Source of the DNA: Alphaproteobacteria bacterium
GTDB lineage: Bacteria > Pseudomonadota > Alphaproteobacteria > Micavibrionales > Micavibrionaceae
DNA length: 7,097 nucleotides
Direction of reading: 5' to 3'
Assembly (NCBI GenBank): GCA_030432775.1
Contig: JAUILO010000123.1
Span: 1 to 7,097 of the forward strand
Shown here: piece after piece, positions 1 through 5,017 of the stretch
How the letters are laid out: each line of letters begins with the position of its first letter
Position numbering within the stretch: the stretch's first letter is position 1
Program-made: the position numbers and the translations under genes
The notes under the pieces: model-generated
What the model was told of the DNA's origin: nothing
Databases searched by the model: none
Seen by the model: only the letters and a program-made list of their open reading frames with translations

Positions 1-161
1 TCGCTTTTGTTCATGTTCCTGTTTTTGGTGATGTGACGGTGCATACCGAACAAGTACGCAGCGTACTTGATAAAATGAAAGATTACGTGCAAAGCCGGAT
101 CATCATAACGGGTGAGGGCGCTATAGAAAAACAGCCCTCCACCGTGATGAAAATCATTTAA
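1..161 (+). CDS. 3' end of an unrecognised protein-coding gene (partial)
   Basis: An open frame enters from the left edge (first complete codon at 3) and ends at TAA 159-161, giving 52 residues. The visible C-terminus starts AFVHVPVFGDVTVHTEQV and ends STVMKII. It reads like real protein: a hydrophobic strand (FVHVPVF), an amphipathic helix (residues about 16-31) and another strand (RIIIT). The HVP stretch faintly recalls the C-terminal part of pyroglutamyl-peptidase-like proteins, but that is a guess and I assign no function. The TAA is followed by an AAAGGA stretch and then the LON-domain gene about 90 bases on, so both may share a transcript. A perfect 9-base inverted repeat (51-69) lies inside the coding sequence. 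Confidence 0.6.
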   Translation, partial: AFVHVPVFGDVTVHTEQVRSVLDKMKDYVQSRIIITGEGAIEKQPSTVMKII

Positions 162-169
162 AGAAAGGA

Positions 170-250
170 ATGAGCGCATTAAAAACCCTGTTGATGAAGT
201 TTTTTGTAAAGCACCCTTTCCGTAACCGTTATTCACAACTATATTGGTAA
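170..250 (+). CDS. possible 26-codon micro-ORF coupled to the LON-domain gene
   Basis: ATG 170-172 opens a 26-codon frame ending at TAA 248-250, one base before the ATG of the LON-domain gene (252). The peptide begins MSALKTLLMKFFVKHPF and ends RYSQLYW; it is basic and partly hydrophobic. A purine-rich AAAGGA (164-169) abuts the ATG, which is too close for a normal Shine-Dalgarno. The next gene has only a weak ribosome-binding site (GGTAAG), so translational coupling through this frame is conceivable. The frame is short enough to be chance, and I recognise no family. Confidence 0.22.
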   Translation: MSALKTLLMKFFVKHPFRNRYSQLYW

Positions 251-251
251 G

Positions 252-959
252 ATGGAGACTAAAAACACCGTTTATAAAGTAGAATTTGATGCGCTTCCGG
301 ATGAAATACCCATTTTTCCGCTGGATGGCGCGGTTTTGCTGCCCGGTGGCCAGCTTCCGTTAAATATATTCGAGCGGCGCTATGTTGCGATGGTCGAAGA
401 TGTAATGCGCTCCAATCGCATTATCGGCATGATCCAATCACGCCACGGCCAGTGCGAAGACGCTGTATTGGCGGAAAGTCCGGAGCGCGATAAATGCGCT
501 AAATCTCCCTCCCTTTATAAAATCGGCTGTGCCGGGAAAATTACCGCCTTTGAAGAAATGGAAGATGATCGTTACTTGATAACATTATCTGGCTTGTCGC
601 GTTTTGAGATTGAAAGCGAATTAGAGCCACGATCCGGTTATCGGCGTGTGCGGCCGGACTGGAAAAAATTCCAGAAGGATTTCGAACGTGTTGATTGTAT
701 TAATCTTGATCGTGATCGTTTGAAAAGTTTGCTGGCTAAATATTTTGATCAGCAGGGCATTAGCTGTAATGGTGATATAATTGATGAGGCAAGCGATAGC
801 CGTATTGTTACATGTTTGTCAATGATATGTCCGCTGGAAACATCTGAAAAGCAGGCGTTACTCGAAGCGCCATGTTGTAAAGAACGTGCCGATTTATTCA
901 TGACCATATTGGAGATGGCTATTCATTCCAATTGTGATCCTGATTTATGTAAGCATTAG
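252..959 (+). CDS. LON peptidase substrate-binding (N-terminal) domain protein
   Basis: This 235-residue protein matches the stand-alone LON N-terminal substrate-binding domain family. The signature is at residues 19-44: IPIFPLDGAVLLPGGQLPLN, then an IFERRY block. A second conserved block, DRYLITLSGLSRF, is at residues 106-118. There is no AAA+ ATPase and no Ser-Lys protease domain, so it is not Lon protease. The domain is thought to bind unfolded or partner proteins in the cytoplasm, but the exact role of stand-alone versions is poorly known. The C-terminal half is predicted helical and is cysteine-rich (C189, C193, C208, C209, C228, C233). ATG 252 is the first usable start, because in-frame stops lie upstream at 171, 180, 192, 195 and 207. 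The Trm112-like gene lies 106 bases downstream, a pairing common in alphaproteobacteria. Confidence 0.9.
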   Translation: METKNTVYKVEFDALPDEIPIFPLDGAVLLPGGQLPLNIFERRYVAMVEDVMRSNRIIGMIQSRHGQCEDAVLAESPERDKCAKSPSLYKIGCAGKITAFEEMEDDRYLITLSGLSRFEIESELEPRSGYRRVRPDWKKFQKDFERVDCINLDRDRLKSLLAKYFDQQGISCNGDIIDEASDSRIVTCLSMICPLETSEKQALLEAPCCKERADLFMTILEMAIHSNCDPDLCKH

Positions 960-1065
960 GCTCAGGCCAGAATTATTTGCCTTAAAGCTTTGCCTGTGCT
1001 GTAAAATCATGCAATAAATTCAAGTTATAGAATAAAGAAAACATATCAAATATAGAGCTGATCAC

Positions 1066-1260
1066 ATGAGCAAGACCGCCGATCCTAAATTACTCGAAAT
1101 ACTCGTATGTCCGCTAACGCATGTACCGCTGCGTTATGATGCAGATAAACAAGAGCTGATTTCCGATCAAGCGGGGCTGGCCTATCCTATTCGTGATGGC
1201 ATTCCGATCATGCTTGTTGATGAAGCACGCCAGCTTGATCTTCGTGAAGTAAAAAAATAA
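1066..1260 (+). CDS. Trm112/UPF0434 (YcaR-like) family small protein
   Basis: This 64-residue protein fits the UPF0434/Trm112 family in length and sequence. The core is LLEILVCPLTHVPLRYD (residues 9-25), then QELISDQAGLAYPIRDGIPI (29-48) and MLVDEAR. Eukaryotic and archaeal Trm112 activates methyltransferases, while the role of the small bacterial proteins is not settled. Family members such as E. coli YcaR have a CxxC zinc-binding pair in the first loop. Here only C15 remains (CPLT), so zinc binding by the usual ligands is unlikely; I recall this as common in alphaproteobacterial members. The start at 1066 leaves a conventional short N-terminus (MSKTADPKLLEIL). The ribosome-binding site is weak (AGAGCTGAT just upstream). 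Confidence 0.9.
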   Translation: MSKTADPKLLEILVCPLTHVPLRYDADKQELISDQAGLAYPIRDGIPIMLVDEARQLDLREVKK

Positions 1261-1270
1261 ACAAAGAAAA

Positions 1271-1304
1271 ATAACCGTTGCCATATGTGGAATTGATCGG
1301 TTAT
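1271..1304. repeat. 7-base perfect inverted repeat overlapping the leuA leader promoter
   Basis: ATAACCG (1271-1277) is the exact reverse complement of CGGTTAT (1298-1304), with a 20-base interval that itself contains CCA/TGG (1281-1283, 1288-1290). The right arm overlaps the proposed -10 element, and the left arm ends just before the -35. It could be an operator. Read on the minus strand the stem is followed by a T-rich run, so it also resembles a minus-strand terminator, but there is no minus-strand gene for it to serve. Confidence 0.3.
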
Positions 1305-1307
1305 AAG
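1278..1307 (+). promoter_or_regulatory. probable sigma-70-type promoter of the leuA leader
   Basis: TTGCCA (1278-1283) matches the TTGACA -35 consensus at five of six bases. TATAAG (1302-1307) matches the TATAAT -10 at five of six, with an 18-base spacer. A start about seven bases after the -10 falls at about 1313-1315, which is the ATG of the leader peptide (1314). The leader would then be translated from a leaderless transcript, as is known for the trpL leader of Sinorhizobium. Position and quality are seen in the sequence; promoter activity is inferred. Confidence 0.5.
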
Positions 1308-1313
1308 CAAGTT

Positions 1314-1376
1314 ATGAATTACGAGATAAGACAAAACCTAGCGCTCCTGCGACTTATCAGCCCTCTGAATGCTTAA
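1314..1376 (+). CDS. leucine-rich leader peptide of leuA (attenuator)
   Basis: This 20-codon frame from ATG 1314 to TAA 1374-1376 encodes MNYEIRQNLALLRLISPLNA. Five of 20 residues are leucine: CTA 1338, CTC 1344, CTG 1347, CTT 1353 and CTG 1365. Two isoleucines are also present. It ends 116 bases before the leucine-biosynthesis gene leuA, which is the classic arrangement for ribosome-mediated attenuation: ribosomes stall at leucine codons when charged tRNA-Leu is scarce. The last codons (1362-1372) form one arm of an RNA stem with 1404-1414. No good Shine-Dalgarno precedes the ATG, in line with a leaderless start. The codon content and context make chance unlikely, but the frame is too short to prove from sequence alone. 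Confidence 0.75.
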   Translation: MNYEIRQNLALLRLISPLNA

Positions 1377-1466
1377 AGCATAGAAGGCCACTTTGTATTG
1401 GCTGTATTCAGAGGACATCTTCATTAAATCCATAAAATAAAGTACAACAGTGATGCAGACTTTTTT
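1362..1466 (+). promoter_or_regulatory. leuA: leuA leader RNA: mutually exclusive stems (putative attenuator)
   Basis: Structure A pairs CCTCTGAATGC (1362-1372) with GTATTCAGAGG (1404-1414): nine perfect pairs plus a G-U and a C-G. Inside it, GGCCA (1386-1390) can pair with TGGCT (1399-1403). Structure B pairs 1389-1399 with 1441-1452, eleven pairs with one bulged C (1448) and one G-U; nine bases later comes a run of six T (1461-1466). A and B interlock, so they should compete. A ribosome stalled on the leucine codons leaves 1362-1372 free and favours A. A ribosome at the leader stop covers that arm and favours B. B is an imperfect terminator because its T run is offset, so whether control is transcriptional or translational is open. 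Found by eye, not by folding. Confidence 0.5.
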
Positions 1467-1477
1467 AGGTCGCGAAT

Positions 1478-1484
1478 AAGGAGC
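1478..1484 (+). promoter_or_regulatory. leuA: leuA ribosome-binding site with complement in the leader
   Basis: AAGGAG (1478-1483) lies nine bases before ATG 1493 and fixes the leuA start. AGGAGC (1479-1484) is the exact complement of GCTCCT (1343-1348), which spans the CTC and CTG leucine codons of the leader peptide. Six base pairs may be chance. If they form, the leader could mask the leuA start until a ribosome occupies those codons. Confidence 0.6.
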
Positions 1485-1492
1485 AACAGACA

Positions 1493-3085
1493 ATGTCTAC
1501 GCAAAATAAATTTGAGCGAGGTCATATCGACCCACAAACAGTCAATGGCAGCAATCGTGTCATTATTTTCGATACCACTTTAAGAGATGGCGAGCAGTCA
1601 CCGGGCTGTTCGATGAATTTGGAAGAAAAGCTTCGTATGGCCGCTATCCTTGATGATATGGGTGTGGACGTGATCGAGGCAGGGTTTCCGATTGCCTCGC
1701 AGGGCGATTTCGAATCAGTTCAGGAAATTGCACGTACAGTAAAAAACGCGACCATCGCCGGATTATGCCGTGCTAAAGCTTCGGATATTGAGGCATCAGC
1801 CGAGGCAATCGCCCCTGCCAAACATAAGCGTATTCATACTTTCATTTCGACATCGCCGCTGCATATGAAGCATAAATTGCAAATGAGCCCGGAAGATGTG
1901 CTGGACGCAATTTATGAAAGCGTATCCAAAGCGCGCCAATATACGGATGATGTTGAATGGTCAGCCGAAGATGGTAGTCGCACAGAAGATGATTTTCTAT
2001 GCCGCGCTGTTGAAACGGCAATTAAGGCGGGCGCGACAACAATTAATATCCCCGATACAGTTGGTTATGCTTCTCCTGCCGATTATGGCGCACAGTTCGC
2101 AATGTTGATCGAACGTGTACCGAATATGGATAAGGCGATTTTATCGGTTCATTGTCACAATGATCTGGGCATGGCTGTAGCCAATTCGCTTGCCGGCATT
2201 CAAAATGGCGCGCGCCAGATTGAATGTACGATTAACGGTATCGGCGAACGCGCGGGTAACGCGGCGTTGGAAGAAGTTATCATGGCAATCCGTACCCGTA
2301 ATGATGTTTTTCCTTATGAAAATAATATCGATACAACGATGATTACCAAGGCCTCTAAAACATTATCTTCTATTACCGGATTTAATGTTCAGCCTAATAA
2401 AGCGATTGTCGGTGCGAATGCGTTCGCCCATGAAAGCGGTATTCATCAGGACGGCATGTTAAAAGATAATCGTACGTATGAAATTATGACTCCGGCTTCT
2501 GTCGGCTTGACCGAATCAGAGCTTGTTTTAGGTAAGCATTCAGGCCGTAATGCTTTGCGCACCAAGTTAAGCGAGCTTGGCTTTGATCTTGGCGATAATG
2601 CATTTCAGGACGTATTTAAACGGTTCAAAGATCTTGCGGATCGTAAGAAAACAATTTTTGAAGAAGATTTGGTCTCACTTGTCAGTGCCGATGCGCTTAA
2701 CGAGCTTGAAACGATCCAGTTTAAATCCTTGCGCGTGCATGCCGGCTCGGAAGGCCCGCAAAAAGCAGATCTAACGCTTACTATTGATGGTGAGGAGAAG
2801 ACGGCTTCAACACAAGGAAACGGACCTGTTGATGCGACATTCAACGCGATACAGCAGCTTTTTCCGCATCCTGATGTTAGCCTTCTGCTGTATCAGGTGC
2901 ACGCCGTAACCAAAGGTACGGATGCGCAGGCCGATGTGACTGTGAAGCTCGAAGAAAATGGAAAGACTGTAATTGGTCAGGCGGCCAATGTTGATACGAT
3001 GGTGGCATCTGCCAGAGCATATATCCGCGCTCTGAACAAGCTTTTGATAAAGCGCGAAAAACAGACAATTGATATGAACCCTTAA
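1493..3085 (+). CDS. leuA: 2-isopropylmalate synthase
   Basis: LeuA condenses 2-oxoisovalerate (3-methyl-2-oxobutanoate) with acetyl-CoA to 2-isopropylmalate, the first committed step of leucine synthesis, in the cytoplasm. The 530-residue length fits the full two-domain enzyme. The N-terminal catalytic TIM barrel (about residues 22-295) has FDTTLRDGEQSPG (26-38), HCHNDLGMAVANSLAG (220-235) and NGIGERAGN (248-256). D27, H220, H222 and N256 are the expected metal ligands. HESGIHQDG (313-321) belongs to the linker subdomain. The C-terminal part (about 385-525) is the LeuA regulatory domain for leucine feedback inhibition, with GNGPVDATFNAI (442-453). The start is fixed by AAGGAG nine bases upstream. 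A leucine-rich leader peptide precedes it, pointing to attenuation as well as feedback control. The other leu genes are not adjacent. The related homocitrate and citramalate synthases are less likely given length and motifs. Confidence 0.97.
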   Translation: MSTQNKFERGHIDPQTVNGSNRVIIFDTTLRDGEQSPGCSMNLEEKLRMAAILDDMGVDVIEAGFPIASQGDFESVQEIARTVKNATIAGLCRAKASDIEASAEAIAPAKHKRIHTFISTSPLHMKHKLQMSPEDVLDAIYESVSKARQYTDDVEWSAEDGSRTEDDFLCRAVETAIKAGATTINIPDTVGYASPADYGAQFAMLIERVPNMDKAILSVHCHNDLGMAVANSLAGIQNGARQIECTINGIGERAGNAALEEVIMAIRTRNDVFPYENNIDTTMITKASKTLSSITGFNVQPNKAIVGANAFAHESGIHQDGMLKDNRTYEIMTPASVGLTESELVLGKHSGRNALRTKLSELGFDLGDNAFQDVFKRFKDLADRKKTIFEEDLVSLVSADALNELETIQFKSLRVHAGSEGPQKADLTLTIDGEEKTASTQGNGPVDATFNAIQQLFPHPDVSLLLYQVHAVTKGTDAQADVTVKLEENGKTVIGQAANVDTMVASARAYIRALNKLLIKREKQTIDMNP

Positions 3086-3142
3086 TGCCCTAAATAGCTA
3101 GTAACCACTGAAAAAATATAGAACCAGTAAGGAAGAGATAAA

Positions 3143-3634
3143 ATGACTATTGAGATTGGACAAAAAGTACCATCTGTAACACTCAAGAAACTGGGTGATG
3201 CGGGCCTTGATGACGTTGAATTTGCAAATTATATTGCCGGACGTAAGGTTGTAATCTTTGGTGTACCGGGCGCATATACCCCGACTTGTTCTCAAGAACA
3301 TTTGCCAGGTTATGCCGGAAGCGAAGCTGAATTTGCGGCCAAAGGCATCGATGAAATTATCTGTGTTGCGGTGAATGATCCGTTTGTCATGGCAAGCTGG
3401 GAAAAGGATACAGGTGTAGGCGGTAAAATTACTATGATGCCTGATGGTAACGGCGAACTTGTAAAGGCGTTGGGTCTTCAGGTTGACTTATCAGCCGCTG
3501 GTCTTGGTGTACGTTCGCAGCGTTTTAGTATGATTGTGAATGATGGAACGGTTGAGGATATTCAAATTGAGCCTAATCCTGGCGCCGTTGAGTTTTCAGG
3601 CGCGCAAGTTTGTTTGACCAAGTTAGCGAGTTAG
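3143..3634 (+). CDS. Prx5-type peroxiredoxin (AhpC/TSA-redoxin superfamily)
   Basis: This cytoplasmic thiol peroxidase of 163 residues reduces hydrogen peroxide and alkyl hydroperoxides with thioredoxin- or glutaredoxin-type donors. The active-site block VPGAYTPTCSQEHLPGY (41-57) carries peroxidatic C49 with the conserved T46 (PxxxTxxC). R127 in GVRSQRFSM is the conserved arginine of the active site. The tail PNPGAVEFSGAQVCLTKL (145-162) is typical of the Prx5 group. C74 and C157 are the only other cysteines; either might resolve the disulfide, or the enzyme may be a 1-Cys type reduced by an outside thiol. No signal peptide is visible. AAGGAAG (3129-3135) precedes ATG 3143 at good spacing. 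The gene lies 57 bases after leuA with no clear terminator between them, so partial read-through is likely. A strong terminator follows. Confidence 0.95.
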   Translation: MTIEIGQKVPSVTLKKLGDAGLDDVEFANYIAGRKVVIFGVPGAYTPTCSQEHLPGYAGSEAEFAAKGIDEIICVAVNDPFVMASWEKDTGVGGKITMMPDGNGELVKALGLQVDLSAAGLGVRSQRFSMIVNDGTVEDIQIEPNPGAVEFSGAQVCLTKLAS

Positions 3635-3678
3635 TCTTCGATATATGAAATAAGCATGGTTTTATGGCTATGAGTTGG

Positions 3679-3716
3679 CGGGCTTGATTCTTGAATGAAT
3701 TGAGCCCGTTTTCTTT
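3679..3716 (+). terminator. intrinsic terminator after the peroxiredoxin gene
   Basis: CGGGCTTGATTC (3679-3690) pairs with GAATTGAGCCCG (3697-3708) over twelve positions, including two G-U pairs, around the loop TTGAAT. TTTTCTTT (3709-3716) follows directly. It lies about 45 bases after the peroxiredoxin stop, in the right orientation, and probably ends the leuA-peroxiredoxin transcript. Confidence 0.85.
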
Positions 3717-3735
3717 ACCGGGGTTTTAACTGAAT

Positions 3736-3829
3736 CTTTAGCCGCACTTTTATCGCACCTTTAGTCGCACCTTTAGCCGCACTTTTATCGCACCTTTAGT
3801 CGCACCTTTAGCCGGACCTTTACCCGCAC
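3736..3829. repeat. minisatellite of 12/11-base units (two identical 35-base copies plus partial)
   Basis: Eight units run back to back: CTTTAGCCGCAC, TTTTATCGCAC, CTTTAGTCGCAC, the same three again, then CTTTAGCCGGAC and CTTTACCCGCAC. Copies 3736-3770 and 3771-3805 are identical over 35 bases, and 3806-3829 is a diverged remainder. Read on the minus strand, the 12-base units give four-residue K/A/G-rich repeats (for example GKGPAKGATKGA), but each 11-base unit breaks the frame. It may be noncoding or the relic of a low-complexity lysine/alanine-rich protein tail. The perfect identity suggests a recent duplication or slippage. Confidence 0.9.
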
Positions 3830-3900
3830 CTGAATTGTATCAGATTCTTGCCGGACGATTGCTGTTGTAGTTTTGTCGCTGAAGGTTTGCGGGCATCTAT

Positions 3901-3934
3901 TGGCCAAACTTAATCTCTGGCCAGATTTAATCTT
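3901..3934. repeat. 17-base imperfect tandem duplication
   Basis: TGGCCAAACTTAATCTC (3901-3917) is followed directly by TGGCCAGATTTAATCTT (3918-3934), identical at 14 of 17 positions, all three differences being transitions. It lies in the gene-free region beside the minisatellite and looks older and more diverged than it. Confidence 0.7.
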
Positions 3935-4018
3935 TAGACTGATTTGGTCTTGGTGGCGGGCCTATAGAGTACTTGCCCTGAATTCGTTGGTATTAACGGA
4001 TGTGATTATTAATATAAA

Positions 4019-4678
4019 TTACTGAATCGTATCCATGATCGTATCAAAAACATCATGGAACATTCCTTCGGTCAGGCGACCGGTTTGTGTGTTGTAACGC
4101 GAACAATGATAGCTGTCAATCAGCTTGATGCCGCTCGGGAGTTCGTGCGTACAGTTATGTGCAAACTTATATTGACTAAGCTTTTCACCATGTGTACGTA
4201 TGATTGTATCATGCCCGATTTTCCCTAGAGCCAAAATCGCCTTCAAGTTCGGCATTTCATGCATTGTGTTCTGGAAAAATGGCTGGCAATTCTTGATTTC
4301 GTCGCCTGTCGGTTTGTTTTGTGGCGGCACACAGCGTACCGCATTGGTGATTCTACAATTATGCAGTGTCAGGCCATCATCCGGCCGCGCTTGATATATG
4401 CCTTTGGCAAAGCCGTATTTGATTAGGGTTGAATATAATAAATCACCTGCAAAATCACCGGTAAAAGGGCGGCCTGTAAAGTTTGCTCCTTTAAGCCCGG
4501 GTGCTAAACCGACAATGAGAAGCTTTGCGTCAACTGGTCCAAAAGACGGAACAGGGCCATTGAATTTATCGGGGAATTTTATCTTATTCTCTTCTATAAA
4601 ATTACGCAAACGCGGACAGATAGAGCAATTGTAATCTGGCTCTGATTTGTTGGTTTTAGCACTGCATTTCTTAGTCAT
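4019..4678 (-). CDS. uracil-DNA glycosylase, family 5 (UDGb)-like, Fe-S type
   Basis: This 219-residue enzyme should excise uracil, and in family 5 other deaminated bases, from DNA to start base-excision repair. Motif A reads VGLAPGLKGANFTGRPFTGD (56-75); the GLAPG form (57-61) points to family 5, whereas family 4 has GEAPG. Motif B is HCSRYNTQTGRLT (191-203). C18 and C21 (CSIC), C116 (RCVPPQNKP) and C131 match the four cysteines that hold a 4Fe-4S cluster in families 4 and 5. The length is normal and the ends look intact. It is the only minus-strand gene here, converges on the peroxiredoxin gene and is transcribed alone. No Shine-Dalgarno precedes the ATG, although TATAAT occurs about 16 bases upstream. 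Glycosylase function is near certain; family 5 assignment is slightly less so. Confidence 0.92.
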   Translation of the reverse strand: MTKKCSAKTNKSEPDYNCSICPRLRNFIEENKIKFPDKFNGPVPSFGPVDAKLLIVGLAPGLKGANFTGRPFTGDFAGDLLYSTLIKYGFAKGIYQARPDDGLTLHNCRITNAVRCVPPQNKPTGDEIKNCQPFFQNTMHEMPNLKAILALGKIGHDTIIRTHGEKLSQYKFAHNCTHELPSGIKLIDSYHCSRYNTQTGRLTEGMFHDVFDTIMDTIQ

Positions 4679-4693
4679 TACAATAAATCCGGA

Positions 4694-4699
4694 ATTATA
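4694..4699 (-). promoter_or_regulatory. possible -10 element of the uracil-DNA glycosylase gene
   Basis: On the minus strand a perfect TATAAT lies at 4699-4694, putting a start near 4687 and leaving only about 8-9 untranslated bases before ATG 4678. No clear -35 is seen at the usual distance. A second TATAAT at 4761-4756 is an alternative. AT-rich sequence makes such matches common. Confidence 0.35.
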
Positions 4700-4927
4700 G
4701 AATTGATGTTACGGTGGTTTATTTTAGTCTTATTTTACTGTGATTTTGACGCGGTATTATAAGTTGGGCGAGTATTATGGCCATGGCTGTTTATTTGCGT
4801 AGATATGGTTGGAACTATGCGTTGAAAAGATAATAACCAGAGAAAATTGTCACGCATAGATAAACTTATAGGTAATTTTTACGCCCCGTTAAGTGAGAAG
4901 TTGTTATGATGGTATAGACAGCTATTT

Positions 4928-5017
4928 TACACTGATCCGTTTGTAAGTTGTGTATGCCCATGTAATAAAATGTTTTTCTGGCTATTTTTAGGCAGACTTA
5001 TTTTGTACAATGATCCG
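4928..5017 (+). repeat. spaced 12-base direct repeat upstream of the receiver/GGDEF gene
   Basis: TACACTGATCCG (4928-4939) and TACAATGATCCG (5006-5017) differ at one base and are 78 bases apart start to start. Each is preceded by a TTT-rich stretch, and a GCTATTTT occurs upstream of both. The second copy is 45 bases from the ATG at 5063. They could be binding sites for one regulator or a simple duplication. Confidence 0.45.

Larger units (their letters stand above)
3635..4018. other. gene-free region between peroxiredoxin and uracil-DNA glycosylase
   Basis: This stretch of about 380 bases lies between two converging genes. It contains the terminator at 3679-3716, the minisatellite at 3736-3829 and a 17-base tandem duplication at 3901-3934. 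The rest is free of credible long frames on either strand. CTGAAT recurs four times (about 3730, 3830, 3975 and 4022). It looks like repeat-bearing or decayed sequence rather than a gene. Confidence 0.6.

Noticed and set aside
1455..1473. GCAGAC...GTCGC hairpin around the T6 run before leuA
   Set aside because: It has only five pairs with a bulge, and the T run is in the loop, so it cannot be a terminator.
2605..2844. Minus-strand open frame inside leuA, with further short frames at 1896-2108, 2577-2774 and 2877-3068
   Set aside because: They lie wholly within the strongly conserved leuA frame, match no family I recognise, and lack ribosome-binding sites or independent context.
3098..3301. 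Minus-strand open frame overlapping the leuA-peroxiredoxin junction
   Set aside because: It is antisense to the conserved peroxiredoxin N-terminus, has no family features, and is best explained as antisense of coding sequence.
3736..3829. Minisatellite considered as a CRISPR array
   Set aside because: Units are 11-12 bases and contiguous, with no spacers of constant length and no cas genes nearby.
4200..4634. Two plus-strand frames (4200-4394 and 4398-4634) opposite the glycosylase gene
   Set aside because: The minus-strand glycosylase frame has clear catalytic motifs across this interval; the plus-strand translations are low-quality and unrecognisable.
4780..4790. ATGGCCATGGC palindromic stretch in the divergent region
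   Set aside because: A short, self-overlapping palindrome without a second copy or placement at either gene; likely chance.
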